DNA of 64,000 nt from DASYXZ01 sp035946625 (GCA_035946625.1 DASYZE010000032.1:62001-126000); one strand, 5' to 3'. Shown: positions 49,591-59,434, counted from the first letter of the stretch. Notes: generated by a model not told the origin, from the sequence alone. Numbers and translations: made by a program.

Positions 49591-49836
49591 ATGCCCAAGA
49601 TTCGACGTTACGATATTCCTCCCGCGCCGTTCCAGCATCTGCTCGATCGGATTCACTCGCGCCAAATTCCCAGCGATCAATTGGTGTTGCTCTCCGCGTG
49701 GCTGGACACCGAACCTGAGGTGCCCGAGGGGGCGTGGTACAAACGCTTATCCGGCGTGACGGTTTGCGGCGAGGGCGAATGGATCAAACCTTTCCTTCTG
49801 CCGGGGCAACATCCCACAGGCAAGCGGATTTCATAA
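49591..49836 (+). CDS. Small conserved hypothetical protein
   Basis: 81 residues: MPKIRRYDIPPAPFQHLLDR, then RQIPSDQLVLLSAWLDTEPEVPEGAWYKR, GVTVCGEGEWIKPFLLPGQ. I recall short proteins with this pattern in acidobacterial genomes but know no function. The start has no strong ribosome site. No membrane segment. Confidence 0.5.
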   Translation: MPKIRRYDIPPAPFQHLLDRIHSRQIPSDQLVLLSAWLDTEPEVPEGAWYKRLSGVTVCGEGEWIKPFLLPGQHPTGKRIS

Positions 49837-50123
49837 GCAGAGCGAGCAACGCACAGCGGATAACCTGGTCAGAGCCGGTGGGCTGACGGGCAGCGGTTAA
49901 CAGCTTAGAGCGAGATTCTTCTCCCGCGTCGCCACTTGGTGAGAAGGGGTAGCCTGCACGGACTCCTTATTAGCGAGCTTGACCTACCCTCCCGCCAAAC
50001 CAAAAGGGCGCGGCAAGCCACGCCTCTACAACCTGCAAGATAAGAGAGGCGTGGCGGAATAGTTTGGCCGCCCTACGAACATTTGATTTGTGGTTTACGT
50101 TTGCCTGTGCTATTTCAGTTCAC

Positions 50124-50819
50124 ATGCCAGGCAGCTTGCGAACAACAGTAATACTCGCTCTGATTTTAATCACGAGACAAGCTCCCGCGCTGGCGATTGA
50201 CGGCGCGCAGAGTGGCGCCGCCCTGAAGAAGACTTCACCAGCCCCACTAGGTTGTGATACCGAAGATAAGCCAACCACCCTTAAAGCCCACTTCGATCAT
50301 TTCACCGGGGCGCTGATCAGCCCCGGGACAGTGATCCTTCCGGTCATCACCAGCAGTGCCGGCCAGGCCCTCACTGCGCACGCGGGTTACAGCAGTGACT
50401 GGACGGGGTTCGGCCGGCACTATCGTGATAGCGTGATTGGAAACGTCGGCGGAAAATTTGTGGAGAAGTTTGCCCTGCCAGCTTTGTTCCATGAGGACGA
50501 GAGCTATTGCGCACTCGGACCCGGCGTTGACCCGAAGGAGCGCGCCCGGCACGTGCTGGAGCACTTGATCTGGACGAGGTCTGACGATCATTCGCGGAGA
50601 CGCTTTGCGGTTTCCAAAATACCCGGGGCCATGATGATGGCCGCCGCCGCGAACGCCTACCTGCCGCCAGCGCAACGGACGGCGTCCGCCACCGGAAAGC
50701 GGATGCTCGAAAATCTGGGAGGATATTTGTTGTACGACGCTTTCTTGGAATTCCGCACCGTCGGAAACTCAAACCGTCCGATGGCAAGGTTTTGCAAGAA
50801 GTGGAAAATATGCGATTAG
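50124..50819 (+). CDS. Secreted protein of unknown function
   Basis: I place the start at the ATG at 50,124 (MPGSLRTTVILALILITRQAPALA), which gives a clean signal peptide ending APALA. About 231 residues. Mature part: FGRHYRDSVIGNVGGKFVEKFALPALFHEDESYC, then RARHVLEHLIWTRSDDHSRRRFAVSKIPGAMMMAAAANAYLPPAQRT. This pattern (ALFHEDxxY, then TR.D...R, then AAAANAYLPP..RT) is typical of a large acidobacterial family of exported proteins. Function unknown. Confidence 0.65.
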   Translation: MPGSLRTTVILALILITRQAPALAIDGAQSGAALKKTSPAPLGCDTEDKPTTLKAHFDHFTGALISPGTVILPVITSSAGQALTAHAGYSSDWTGFGRHYRDSVIGNVGGKFVEKFALPALFHEDESYCALGPGVDPKERARHVLEHLIWTRSDDHSRRRFAVSKIPGAMMMAAAANAYLPPAQRTASATGKRMLENLGGYLLYDAFLEFRTVGNSNRPMARFCKKWKICD

Positions 50820-50954
50820 AAGTTCACGGTACTGATCCACCGGTTCAAGCAGACTTTTGGGGCCAAGACGGAGTGAACTAACAATCCAGATTAGAGAGGT
50901 TACGGTGCTGACTAACCGTTCCGGGAATCAGGCTTAAGCAGCCGTTGAGAGGAA

Positions 50955-51371
50955 TTAATGAATGGACAAAGGGCGGGAAAAGGCGAGGCCACAGAGATGA
51001 TAGCGGTCAGACAAGGTGACCGAAATCACCTTTGCCTTTATATTTCGTGCTTTGGACGATTGGGCTGACATATGCTTGGGCAAAGCCGGTGGAGGGATCT
51101 CCACCGAGATTTTGGAAGAACTGGGTAAATAGCGGCGAGTCACCAGGAGGGCTCCGCCCGCGCTGATATTAATTGCGGTACTAAACTCCAGGAAGTCCTT
51201 TCCCTGCTCATCCACACCCCGAATAAACATCGGCACCGGAACTGGGAGTCGTTGCCATCGACGCCTCTCAGCACTAGAAATTGACTCGGGCACGGATTGG
51301 CTCCTTTGATCGCTCTCGGAATCCCTAGCATCCATCGGGCCAAACATCGGCGCACCAGCGGATTTTACCAA
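50955..51371 (-). CDS. PilZ-domain protein
   Basis: Up to 138 residues (TTG at 51,371; ATG at 51,347 possible). PilZ signature: ERRRWQRLPVPVPMFIRG, with the N-terminal RxxxR-like arginines, followed by TAINISAGGALLVTRRYLP (D/NxSxxG) and the C-terminal LCGLAFSRP. A standalone PilZ domain should bind cyclic di-GMP and relay it to a partner. Divergent from the histidine kinase operon. Confidence 0.78.
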   Translation of the reverse strand: MVKSAGAPMFGPMDARDSESDQRSQSVPESISSAERRRWQRLPVPVPMFIRGVDEQGKDFLEFSTAINISAGGALLVTRRYLPSSSKISVEIPPPALPKHMSAQSSKARNIKAKVISVTLSDRYHLCGLAFSRPLSIH

Positions 51372-51515
51372 GACTATTAAACACTAATAAAAACAACAGC
51401 TTAAGGATGTCGATGTGACTTTATAGCCGGCGCAATAGTGGTTAGAGGGCGGTTAACTTAGTTGGTCAAGCGCAAGCTTTTGCCTTGGAAGGACAAAAAT
51501 TTTCCATTTCCTCCA

Positions 51516-51544
51516 TTGACTTAAGCCCAAGTCATTTGTAATAT
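51516..51544 (+). promoter_or_regulatory. Promoter upstream of the histidine kinase operon
   Basis: TTGACT (51,516-51,521), a 17-bp spacer and TAATAT (51,539-51,544): a strong sigma-70-type match. It contains the inverted repeat TGACTT-AAGCCC-AAGTCA. The transcript would carry a leader of about 180 nt to the kinase start. The remainder of 51,372-51,728 holds no gene. Confidence 0.6.
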
Positions 51545-51728
51545 TGCTTGAACACTTCAATGAAATTTGAGTCGTCAGTGCAGGTTAAGCGCAGATAAGG
51601 GGTGGGGAGTCCGCCCCCCGAACAGGTTCATATCCCAAGATGGTGGAGTTGTCTCCACGGGTGGCTCCTAATACCGGCAGGGAGTTCCGGAGTCGCCGGA
51701 ATTCCAGGATGGCTTTGGGCAAGGAGTT

Positions 51729-52622
51729 TTGGCAGTGGGAACACAGAAGAATCCCCCGGAAGACCTGATGTTGCCCTCCGAACCGACGCCTCCTGTTGAC
51801 TCTGTTGCGCTGCCTTCGCTCTACAAAGAGATGCTGGAGCAGTTTGCACGACTCCAGGAGCAAGTGCAAAAACGCACCGTAGGGCTGGCCTCGGCAGCCC
51901 ATGAGCTGAAAACACCCCTGGCGATTATTGGGGGATACATCGAGCACTTGTTAAGTGAGAAGCCCGGTCCCCTGACTGAACAGCAGCGTCGTGCCTTAAG
52001 AGATTCACGCTCCAACTGCAAACGACTGCAGCGATTCATTCAGGACTTTCTGGCCTACAGCGCCCTCGAAACGGGCAAAATTACGCTCAAGCTCGAGCCC
52101 GGTGACCTCCGTGCGTGTTTATCGGAGGTAAATGAAATCTGGCTTCCGCTATTTCAAGAGAAAGGCATTGCCCTATATTTCTTATGTCCGGACAAATTGC
52201 CCCTTCTTCCGTTTGATTCATTTAAAGTCCAACAAATCGTTTCAGACTTTCTTGAGAACGCGAGGAAGTATACGCCCAAAGGCGGAACAGTGTGGATCTC
52301 CGCCGAGCTATACCACTGGGACTATGTGAAGCGCGCGGAGGGCCGCTCCCATGATTCGCGCCCATCGGGCTCTCGCGAAGAACAGAATACGATTCGCATC
52401 ACGGTTGCGGACACGGGACCCGGAATCGCGCCGGAGTACCTGCAGGAAGTTTTCGATGATTTCTTCCGTATCCCACGAGTTGGCGACGAATTCGGCGGAT
52501 CGGGATTAGGCCTCGCGATTGCCCGCCGTCTGGTTCATGCCCACGGAGGAAAGATTTGGGTGGAGAGCGAGCCCGGCGCAGGAAGCAGATTTTCCTTCCT
52601 GTTGCCCTTGACTCCGCAATAG
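51729..52622 (+). CDS. Soluble histidine kinase
   Basis: 297 residues from TTG 51,729 or GTG 51,735. No transmembrane segment. A coiled-coil (SLYKEMLEQFARLQEQVQKR) leads into HisKA with the phospho-acceptor His in LASAAHELKTPLAIIGGY. The HATPase domain follows: N-box QIVSDFLENARKYTPKGG, G1 ADTGPGIAPEYLQEVFDDFF and G2 GGSGLGLAIARRLVHAHGG. It probably phosphorylates the adjacent response regulator. The usual PEP-CTERM kinase PrsK is a large membrane protein, so this is a different type. Confidence 0.87.
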   Translation: MAVGTQKNPPEDLMLPSEPTPPVDSVALPSLYKEMLEQFARLQEQVQKRTVGLASAAHELKTPLAIIGGYIEHLLSEKPGPLTEQQRRALRDSRSNCKRLQRFIQDFLAYSALETGKITLKLEPGDLRACLSEVNEIWLPLFQEKGIALYFLCPDKLPLLPFDSFKVQQIVSDFLENARKYTPKGGTVWISAELYHWDYVKRAEGRSHDSRPSGSREEQNTIRITVADTGPGIAPEYLQEVFDDFFRIPRVGDEFGGSGLGLAIARRLVHAHGGKIWVESEPGAGSRFSFLLPLTPQ

Positions 52623-52651
52623 AATGATTGTGGGTTGGAGCCTTACAGACC

Positions 52652-54043
52652 ATGAACGACCGTGCGAGAATTTTGGTTGTCGACGACGAGCCGAGCATGC
52701 TCCAGTATTTGCGTACGGTGCTGGAGGCTGGGTCCTATCAGGTTGACACGGTGCAAACCGGGTCTGAGGCGCTGCTCCGTATTCAAGAAGAACCCGCGCC
52801 GGACGTGGTTCTGCTGGATGTCTTGATCCCGGATTTGGATGGGATCAGAACCCTTGAAATGCTCAAGCGGGCGCGTCCCAACCAGAGAGTGGTCATGCTA
52901 TCCTGCTCGACCGACCCGCGCAAGGTGGTGCAGGCCATCCGCCTGGGTGCGGTGGACTACCTGACCAAACCATTTCAATTGGACGACCTGGAAGCGGTGC
53001 TTCGGCACTCTTTGACTTTGGAAATTGCCCCCCATGAACCTTCCGAGGGTGGAGACAAGATTGAAGAACTGGGAGATGATTTGTGCTTTATCGGCGCCAG
53101 TCCCGCCATGCGGAAGATCCGTGCCCAGATTGAGCAGATGGCGGCAGTGAATGTGCCGGTGCTGATCCTGGGAGAAAGTGGGACGGGCAAGGAAATTGTG
53201 GCCCGACTGATCCATCAAATTTCTCCGCGCGCGGACCGCACTTTTCTGAAAGTAAATTGCGCCGCGCTCCCCGCCGATCTTTTGGAAAGCGAATTATTTG
53301 GATACGAAGTGGGCGCGTTTACGGGCGCCACCCGGCCCAAACCAGGCAAGTTTGAGATTTGCGACAAGGGGACGATTCTGCTGGATGAAATCGGCGAGAT
53401 GCCCATTGGTTTGCAGGCAAAATTGTTGCACGTCCTCCAGGATCAGGAGTTTTCCCGATTGGGCAGCCGCACGACCATCAAAGTCGACGTGCGGATTCTG
53501 GCCGCCACCAACGTGGACATTGCGCAGGCGATCGCGGCCAAAATGCTGCGCGAGGATTTGTATTACCGGATGAACGCTTTCACGCTCAATCTTCCTCCGT
53601 TGCGCGAGCGCCGTGAGGAAATTCCACTTCTGTTGGGACAATTCATGGCGCGGTACGCCGGCCGTTATGCCCGCCCGCCGCTTCCACTCTCCCCCGGCCT
53701 GGTCGATGCCTGTGTGCGCTATTCGTGGCCGGGAAATCTTCGCGAGCTGGAGAATTTCGTCAAGCGCTACCTGATCCTCGGAGATGAATCGCTGGTGCGA
53801 AGCGAGCTGGAAGTGAAAGCGGAGACCAGGGAAGCGGACGGGCAACAATCCAAGACTGCCGGCAGTCAACCCTCCGGAGGCTTGAAGTCGCTGGTTCGCG
53901 GCCTCAAGGACGAAGCGGAGATGGAGGCCATCAGCCGAGCCCTTGAAGAGACTAAATGGAATCGCAAACAGGCTGCCAAGCTCCTCAGCATCAGCTATAA
54001 GGCCCTGCTTTATAAGATCCGCCAATACGGAATTGAGCAGTAA
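52652..54043 (+). CDS. Sigma-54-dependent response regulator
   Basis: 463 residues from the ATG at 52,652 (MNDRARILVVDDEPSM). REC domain: acidic pocket VVDDEPS, phospho-acceptor Asp in VVLLDVLIPDLDG and Lys in YLTKPFQ. AAA+ domain: GESGTGKEIVARL (Walker A), the sigma-54 contact loop GAFTGAT and TILLDEIGEMP (Walker B). A Fis-type helix-turn-helix ends the protein (NRKQAAKLLSISYKALLYKI). It activates sigma-54 promoters, plausibly those of the PEP-CTERM genes nearby. It begins 29 bp after the kinase gene. Confidence 0.92.
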   Translation: MNDRARILVVDDEPSMLQYLRTVLEAGSYQVDTVQTGSEALLRIQEEPAPDVVLLDVLIPDLDGIRTLEMLKRARPNQRVVMLSCSTDPRKVVQAIRLGAVDYLTKPFQLDDLEAVLRHSLTLEIAPHEPSEGGDKIEELGDDLCFIGASPAMRKIRAQIEQMAAVNVPVLILGESGTGKEIVARLIHQISPRADRTFLKVNCAALPADLLESELFGYEVGAFTGATRPKPGKFEICDKGTILLDEIGEMPIGLQAKLLHVLQDQEFSRLGSRTTIKVDVRILAATNVDIAQAIAAKMLREDLYYRMNAFTLNLPPLRERREEIPLLLGQFMARYAGRYARPPLPLSPGLVDACVRYSWPGNLRELENFVKRYLILGDESLVRSELEVKAETREADGQQSKTAGSQPSGGLKSLVRGLKDEAEMEAISRALEETKWNRKQAAKLLSISYKALLYKIRQYGIEQ

Positions 54044-54339
54044 GGCCGCCCGGATTTAAACCCTCCCGTTTACCGAAATAAGCGACCGCTCGACCCTTCC
54101 AAGGCATGCACAAATATGTCGCCATCTGTGGCGTTCTTTCAACCTCTCAAAGAGAAGTATTCTTCCTATATGTGAAAAAGTTTTCCCTTTTTATCAGCGC
54201 TTGTCCGCGTAAGTCCATGGGCAAGGAACCTCGCGTCGTATCCCATGGATCGCCCCCATTTTATTGAAAATAAGTCATGTGGCAGTCCATGAAAAATCAC
54301 GGGTTGAGACTGATCTTCCACCCGTAAAGTGACTTAGTT

Positions 54340-54355
54340 TGGCACTACATGTGCA
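54340..54355 (+). promoter_or_regulatory. Sigma-54 promoter before the second activator gene
   Basis: TGGCAC-TACAT-GTGCA has -24 GG and -12 GC exactly 12 bp apart, as required (consensus TGGCAC-N5-TTGCA). It lies 47 bp before the ATG at 54,402. The rest of the gap 54,044-54,339 has no gene. Confidence 0.72.
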
Positions 54356-54401
54356 ACGTAGTTGGCTTGGTCACAAACACACAGAAACTTGAGGGGTGAA
54401 C

Positions 54402-55469
54402 ATGGCAACCATGGCGAATACCTCGAAGGGGCAAGTGTCAGACGATTCGGCGCTGATGCCTCCGGAGCAAGTGATTTTTGGGCAATCCCGGGAGATGCAA
54501 GCGGTTCGGCAAGTGGTGGAGAGAGTAGCTGGAGCGGACATCCCAGTTCTCATCCAGGGTGAGAGTGGCACTGGGAAAGAAGTGGTCGCCAAATTAATCC
54601 ACAGCATGTCGAATTGGTCGGAAGGGCCGTTGGTGAAGGTGAATTGCCCGGCCATCCCCGGAACACTGATTGAAAGCGAGCTTTTTGGTTACGAGCGGGG
54701 TGCATTCACGGGAGCCTATGGCTCCAAGCCGGGGCGCATGGAATTGGCCGATCGCGGCACACTCTTTCTGGACGAAATCTCAGAGCTCGAGTTAGGCTTG
54801 CAAGCAAAACTATTGCAATTCCTCCAAGATGGCCGATTTTGCCGGATTGGCGCCAAGGAAGACACTCAAGTGGAGGCGCGCGTCATCTGCGCCACCAACC
54901 GCCAGCTCGATCAGGAAGTTGTGAAGGGCACATTTCGGGAAGACCTGTACTACCGGATCAATGTGGTCAGCATTCACCTTCCCCGGCTGGCTCAACGCCC
55001 TGACGACATCCCAAACCTCATCCAATATTTCCTCCAGTTCTACAGCGGGAAATTCAATCATCCCGTTCGGCAATTTTCGTCCCAAGTTGCCAAAGTTTTG
55101 TATAGCTACGACTGGCCCGGAAATATCCGGCAACTGGAAAACCTGGTGAAGCGGTACGTCGTGCTGGGCTCCGAGGATTCGATTGTCAGCCAATTGGGGG
55201 TTTCCAATCGAGGCCGGTCCGATTACCAAACTGAAATCGGGACGGGAGGATCGATTTCTCTCAAAAAGGTAACGCGCGACGCGGTGCGGGTGCTCGAGCG
55301 TGACCTCATCCTCAAGGCCCTGCAAGCCAACCACTGGAATCGAAAGCGCGTGGCCAAGGCTTTAAGCATTTCCTACCGCGCTTTGCTCTACAAAATCCGC
55401 CAGGCGAATCTGCCTTCCGCGAGAACGCGCGGCAATGCCATGGAGCTTACGCAAACCGTGGCCAATTAA
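54402..55469 (+). CDS. Sigma-54 activator lacking a receiver domain (PrsR-like)
   Basis: 355 residues from ATG 54,402 (GAGGGG upstream; GTG at 54,396 possible). The AAA+ domain starts almost at once: VLIQGESGTGKEVVAKLIHS, YERGAFTGAYGSKPG and LFLDEISELELGLQ. A Fis-type helix-turn-helix ends the protein (NRKRVAKALSISYRALLYKIRQ). Without a REC domain it should be constitutive or controlled by level or partner. Similar to the activator at 52,652 but shorter. Sigma-54 activators are regular members of exosortase loci. It lies behind its own sigma-54 promoter. Confidence 0.88.
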   Translation: MATMANTSKGQVSDDSALMPPEQVIFGQSREMQAVRQVVERVAGADIPVLIQGESGTGKEVVAKLIHSMSNWSEGPLVKVNCPAIPGTLIESELFGYERGAFTGAYGSKPGRMELADRGTLFLDEISELELGLQAKLLQFLQDGRFCRIGAKEDTQVEARVICATNRQLDQEVVKGTFREDLYYRINVVSIHLPRLAQRPDDIPNLIQYFLQFYSGKFNHPVRQFSSQVAKVLYSYDWPGNIRQLENLVKRYVVLGSEDSIVSQLGVSNRGRSDYQTEIGTGGSISLKKVTRDAVRVLERDLILKALQANHWNRKRVAKALSISYRALLYKIRQANLPSARTRGNAMELTQTVAN

Positions 55470-55556
55470 GCTGAGCACCTCCAGGTTTCCTCATTCGCCC
55501 GCTGGAAGTCCCGGCCGGAAACGCGTTGGGCGGTTCCGAGCAGACTTGATTGATAT

Positions 55557-56519
55557 ATGAGCGTCGTTTCTGAGCAACCCCGAACCACCCGGATTCACGA
55601 CAAGATGAAGGTTCATCCGGGCCCTCCCACGCATTCAGGTTTTCTCAATGGAATGAGTGTGGACGTTGAAGATTATTTTCACGTCGAAGCTTTCGCCGAC
55701 CGCATCCACCCCGACACATGGTCGCAGTACCCGCGCAGAGTTGCGGCCAATACTCGCCGGGTGCTGGAGATCTTTCAAGAATCCGGGGCGCGCGCCACCT
55801 TTTTTGTGCTTGGATTGGTGGCCGAACAAGAGCCCGCCCTGGTGCGGGAGATTGTGGCCGCAGGCCATGAAGTCGGTTGCCATAGTTATCTGCACCGGCG
55901 TGTATTTAATCTGACACCGCAAGAATTTCGCGAGGATACTCGCCGAGCTCGAGGCATCATCGAAGACGCGGGAGGGGTCAAGGTGGTCGGCTATCGCGCA
56001 CCGACTTTTTCGATTTCGGCAAAATCCCTCTGGGCGCTTGAGATCCTTGCCGAAGAAGGGTTCCTTTACGATTCCAGCGTTTTCCCAATCAGGCACGATC
56101 TTTATGGCATGCCCAATGCACCCAGGTTTCCCTTTCGCTGGGCATGCGGAGAGGGGCGCGTTCTTTATGAGATTCCCCCCTTGACTTTGCGTGTGCTCGG
56201 CCGCAACGTCGCTGTTGCTGGCGGGGGGCATTTGCGCATACTTCCCATGGCATTCACCCGCTGGGCCATGCGCCGCATTCGCCAGCGCGAAGGGCGGGCC
56301 GCGATCGTCTATTTCCATCCTTGGGAAGTCGACCCCGACCAGCCAAGACTGCCGGGGAAATTGAAGTCAAGGCTGCGCCACTACACCAATCTGCGCCGCA
56401 TGGGCAACCGCGTGAGGGAAATTCTCAGGGGTGGCGAGTTTGTATCGCTGGGAGCATTCCTTGAAAGCCAAATTGAAAATGGCCAAATCCAAACAGAACT
56501 CAGTCCCAGCGCGGGCTAA
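55557..56519 (+). CDS. XrtA-system polysaccharide deacetylase
   Basis: 320 residues. NodB-type deacetylase motifs: MSVDVEDYFHVEAF (Asp-Asp equivalent), ATFFVLGLVAEQEP, HEVGCHSYLHRRVFNLT, VVGYRAPTFSIS, FLYDSSVFPI and VYFHPWEVDPDQPRL. The start SVDVEDYFHV and end FHPWE(V/I)DP are diagnostic for the deacetylase of exosortase A loci, which trims N-acetyl groups from exopolysaccharide. No membrane segment. It lies 87 bp after the REC-less activator. Confidence 0.92.
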   Translation: MSVVSEQPRTTRIHDKMKVHPGPPTHSGFLNGMSVDVEDYFHVEAFADRIHPDTWSQYPRRVAANTRRVLEIFQESGARATFFVLGLVAEQEPALVREIVAAGHEVGCHSYLHRRVFNLTPQEFREDTRRARGIIEDAGGVKVVGYRAPTFSISAKSLWALEILAEEGFLYDSSVFPIRHDLYGMPNAPRFPFRWACGEGRVLYEIPPLTLRVLGRNVAVAGGGHLRILPMAFTRWAMRRIRQREGRAAIVYFHPWEVDPDQPRLPGKLKSRLRHYTNLRRMGNRVREILRGGEFVSLGAFLESQIENGQIQTELSPSAG

Positions 56520-56752
56520 CGCGGCTTTCGCCCCGGTAGGGTTCAACCCTCCAGGCGAGCTGTCTTCTTCCCGACGACATCCTGACTGCCTTTTCTTTCT
56601 TCAGTATAATCACGCTTTCGACTTGACAATCTGAACAGCCAACGCCAAGATGTGTACAGGGGATTGCTCACGCCTGTAGTCTTGCTCTAATCGGGGCTTT
56701 TGAGCCCGGGCTAACCGCAAGATTTCCATGCGCTAATTTCAGGAGGCATCAA

Positions 56753-58234
56753 ATGAAATTTACGGGCATTTGTGTCCGCGCTGCCCTGTGGGTGCTCGCT
56801 TCAACTGTTGTGGCATCGTTCATGTGGGCCCAACAACCTCTCCCCCTCGATTATCACGCCGTATTCAGGACTCACGTACCTCACATCAACTCTCAGGCTG
56901 GCGCTAGCGGAGGGGCGGCATCAAATAACGGGAGGGCCTCCAATCTTTCAAATATGGGTGGCTCACCCGATACGGTGGGCCCCATGGTGACACTGACCAC
57001 TTCGGCTCCCGAAGGTGAGGAATACATCGCAGTGGATCCCACGAGCATGAACAATTTGGTGGCGGTCATCAGCGATTTTTCATTGCGCGGGGGCTACAAC
57101 ACAACCAAGTATGCGGTTTCGTTCAGCAACGGTGGAGCCGGGACCTGGTCCGAAAACTTTGTCCCCCTTTTGAATGGGAGTCCCGCCACCAGTGATTCGC
57201 AAACGTGGGAAGCCAACAGCGATCCAGTAGTAGCCATCGACAAGAGCGGAAACGTCTTTGCGTCGAACCTATACCTTAACGGCAGCAATTCTGCCAACGG
57301 CCTCTACGTCAGCGTGGGGCAACTCACCAGTCCCGATCTCGGCTTCAGCGTGGCGGGGACTTATCCGGTAGTCGCGAACCTATCACCCACCGCCGGCGTG
57401 GATGAAGATAAGGACTGGATGACGGTGGACAACACCAACCATGCGGCCACCTCAGGGAATGTCTATGTTTCCTGGACCCACTTCATTGGATCGGCCAGTA
57501 ACATGATCTACTTTTCAAAGTCCATTGATCACGGGAAGACCTGGTCGGCTCCACTACAAGTAAGCGACGCGTGGCAGAATAACGCCGTGCAGGGCTCCCA
57601 GATGGCAGTGGGGCCGGGCGGCGAGTTGTACCTGGCATACGAGGTTTTTTTTGTCGGCAACCAACGAGGGCTTTACCTGGTGAAATCGACAGACGGGGGG
57701 CAATCGTTCAGTCCTTCCGTGGCCATCACGCCGCTGTTCAATGAATTGAACTTCAATTCGACCTATCGCAAGAATAGTTTCCCTTCGCTGGCCGTGAGCC
57801 CGGTCAACGGAAACGTTTATGTGGTTTATTCCGACCAACCCAACCCTACCGTGGGCGCCGAAGTTGAGTTTATCCTTTCAAAAGATGGCGGAATCACCTT
57901 CACATCGCCGGTAGTGCTCAACAACCCCTCCCGAGGCCAGCAGTTTTTTCCCAGCATCGCCGTGGACGGTACAGGGGAAATTCACGTGAGTTGGTTCGAC
58001 ACCCGGAACAGCTCCAAGAACACATCTTCTTATGATATCTACGCCACCAACTCAGTCTCGGACGGAAGCAAGTTTTCCGCTAACGTGCGGGTTACTCCCG
58101 CCTCCATCGATGCCGGAAACACCGGCTTCATTGGGGACTATATGGGCATAGCCGCCAGCGCCGGCTTTGCGCATCCGGTGTGGACCAGCGGTGGGTGGAA
58201 CAACGGCTTGCTCAAAACTGCGACGCTCCATTAA
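56753..58234 (+). CDS. Secreted BNR/Asp-box repeat protein (sialidase-like fold)
   Basis: 493 residues, with AGGAGG before ATG 56,753. Signal peptide: AALWVLASTVVASFMWAQQ. The mature protein contains several Asp-box-like units: KYAVSFSNGGAGTWS, YFSKSIDHGKTWSAP, YLVKSTDGGQSFSPS and FILSKDGGITFTSP, arranged as in beta-propeller exo-sialidases. The catalytic residues of true sialidases are not evident, so substrate and activity are unknown. It lies between the deacetylase and the PEP-CTERM gene. Confidence 0.82.
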   Translation: MKFTGICVRAALWVLASTVVASFMWAQQPLPLDYHAVFRTHVPHINSQAGASGGAASNNGRASNLSNMGGSPDTVGPMVTLTTSAPEGEEYIAVDPTSMNNLVAVISDFSLRGGYNTTKYAVSFSNGGAGTWSENFVPLLNGSPATSDSQTWEANSDPVVAIDKSGNVFASNLYLNGSNSANGLYVSVGQLTSPDLGFSVAGTYPVVANLSPTAGVDEDKDWMTVDNTNHAATSGNVYVSWTHFIGSASNMIYFSKSIDHGKTWSAPLQVSDAWQNNAVQGSQMAVGPGGELYLAYEVFFVGNQRGLYLVKSTDGGQSFSPSVAITPLFNELNFNSTYRKNSFPSLAVSPVNGNVYVVYSDQPNPTVGAEVEFILSKDGGITFTSPVVLNNPSRGQQFFPSIAVDGTGEIHVSWFDTRNSSKNTSSYDIYATNSVSDGSKFSANVRVTPASIDAGNTGFIGDYMGIAASAGFAHPVWTSGGWNNGLLKTATLH

Positions 58235-58638
58235 GCGCTGATTCGGAATTATTACCGAACCTCTGGCGACTCTCGCGGCAACCGCTACCATAGCTCGCAA
58301 CCAATGCAACAGGAATTCCCATGCCGCTGTGCATGGGTCAATTCGTTTCCATGAGCACTTTTCTGCGGGAGTATTGGGCTTCAGGAAGCCTGCCGATTGG
58401 GCCTCATGCCGCTGAACACAGGCCTGCCCCCCCTAAACAGCCGACAAACAAGTAAGATTCTTGTGGGCAAACCAACCCAGCCCATAATCGTGCAAAAAGC
58501 CGGCTTGGTATCTGGACTTTAAAAGAGGTAGTAAGGGACTTGGATTTATGTGCAGGAAACTTCACATTTCAAATTTGACTTGGCTGCCAAACAGTCCGCA
58601 TCTCATTGAAAACAAGCAATTATCATTAGTATTTAGTT
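58235..58638. other. Gene-free stretch before PEP-CTERM gene 1
   Basis: 400 bp with no credible gene; the sigma-54-like site lies at its right end (58,639-58,654). Confidence 0.4.
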
Positions 58639-58654
58639 TGGAGGCCAGCGTGCT
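58639..58654 (+). promoter_or_regulatory. Sigma-54-like promoter of PEP-CTERM gene 1
   Basis: TGGAGG-CCAGC-GTGCT keeps the invariant GG and GC 12 bp apart, but the -24 box is weaker than consensus. The predicted start (about 58,666) gives a 40-nt leader that includes AAGGAGCG before the ATG at 58,705. Confidence 0.5.
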
Positions 58655-58704
58655 TAGCTTGTAAGTGCAATTCAAATTCTGGGTGAATCCAAGGAGCGTC
58701 TGAC

Positions 58705-59352
58705 ATGAAGAAAATGGCTTATCTGTTAGCTGTATGCTTGTTTTTGTTGCCCGCGGCCGCATTAGCTGACACAATCGACTTTAACACTGGCGGCGGTGGC
58801 GGCACTTGGAGTTGGAATGGTGCGGGGACTAGCTTGGTGGGTCTCGGCATTAACCTTGTTTCGGCGTCCACAGTGCCCCCAAATGCCAATTCTCCGCAAG
58901 TGTTGGCTGGGTCGAGCCTCTCTTGGACTACGGGAGCGGCAGGCAGCGTCAACCTGAGCAACCCTGTAGTCGCGGACTTTGGTTCCGGTGGAACCATTAG
59001 CATAGCAGGCTGCGGAGGGACCTGCCTTACGGGTACTCTTACTGGTGGCGATGTCCAGTATTTTGGCCCGGTGGGCGGCGATGTAGTCTACATCAGCTTT
59101 GTGAATGCAACCATCAATTCGGCTGTGTTTACTGCGCTAGGGATAGCGCCCGATTCTGGTTTATACAACGGTGGGCTTTCGATTAACTTGGGAGCGGTAG
59201 GTACCAACTGCAACGAGTCTACGTACTGCGGGTCGTGGGCCAGCGCGGATTTGAAATTGAACCCGGTGCCCGAGCCAGGTAGCCTTGCATTGTTTGGAAC
59301 TGGCCTCCTGGGCATGGCGGGCTTCTTGCGCCGCAAATTCGCCCGACTCTAA
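58705..59352 (+). CDS. PEP-CTERM sorting-domain protein 1
   Basis: 215 residues. Signal peptide MKKMAYLLAVCLFLLPAAALA. The mature part is Gly/Thr/Ser-rich and mostly beta, with a CGGTCLTG pair. The C-terminus NPVPEPGSLALFGTGLLGMA, then GFLRRK, is a full PEP-CTERM signal: PEP motif, hydrophobic helix, basic end. Exosortase cleaves at this signal and the protein is sorted to the envelope or exopolymer. Role otherwise unknown. A sigma-54-like site lies upstream and a terminator downstream. Confidence 0.92.
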   Translation: MKKMAYLLAVCLFLLPAAALADTIDFNTGGGGGTWSWNGAGTSLVGLGINLVSASTVPPNANSPQVLAGSSLSWTTGAAGSVNLSNPVVADFGSGGTISIAGCGGTCLTGTLTGGDVQYFGPVGGDVVYISFVNATINSAVFTALGIAPDSGLYNGGLSINLGAVGTNCNESTYCGSWASADLKLNPVPEPGSLALFGTGLLGMAGFLRRKFARL

Positions 59353-59395
59353 GCCTTACTCGCTTCCCTTCTCTCTGATCTCCTTGCTTTCTCCC

Positions 59396-59430
59396 AAGCC
59401 CCTCGGTCCAACCCGAGGGGCTTTGCTTTT
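59396..59430 (+). terminator. Rho-independent terminator after PEP-CTERM gene 1
   Basis: The stem AAGCCCCTCGG/CCGAGGGGCTT (59,396-59,406 and 59,413-59,423) is perfect over 11 bp with a 6-nt loop and is followed by TGCTTTT. Confidence 0.85.
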
Positions 59431-59434
59431 CTGC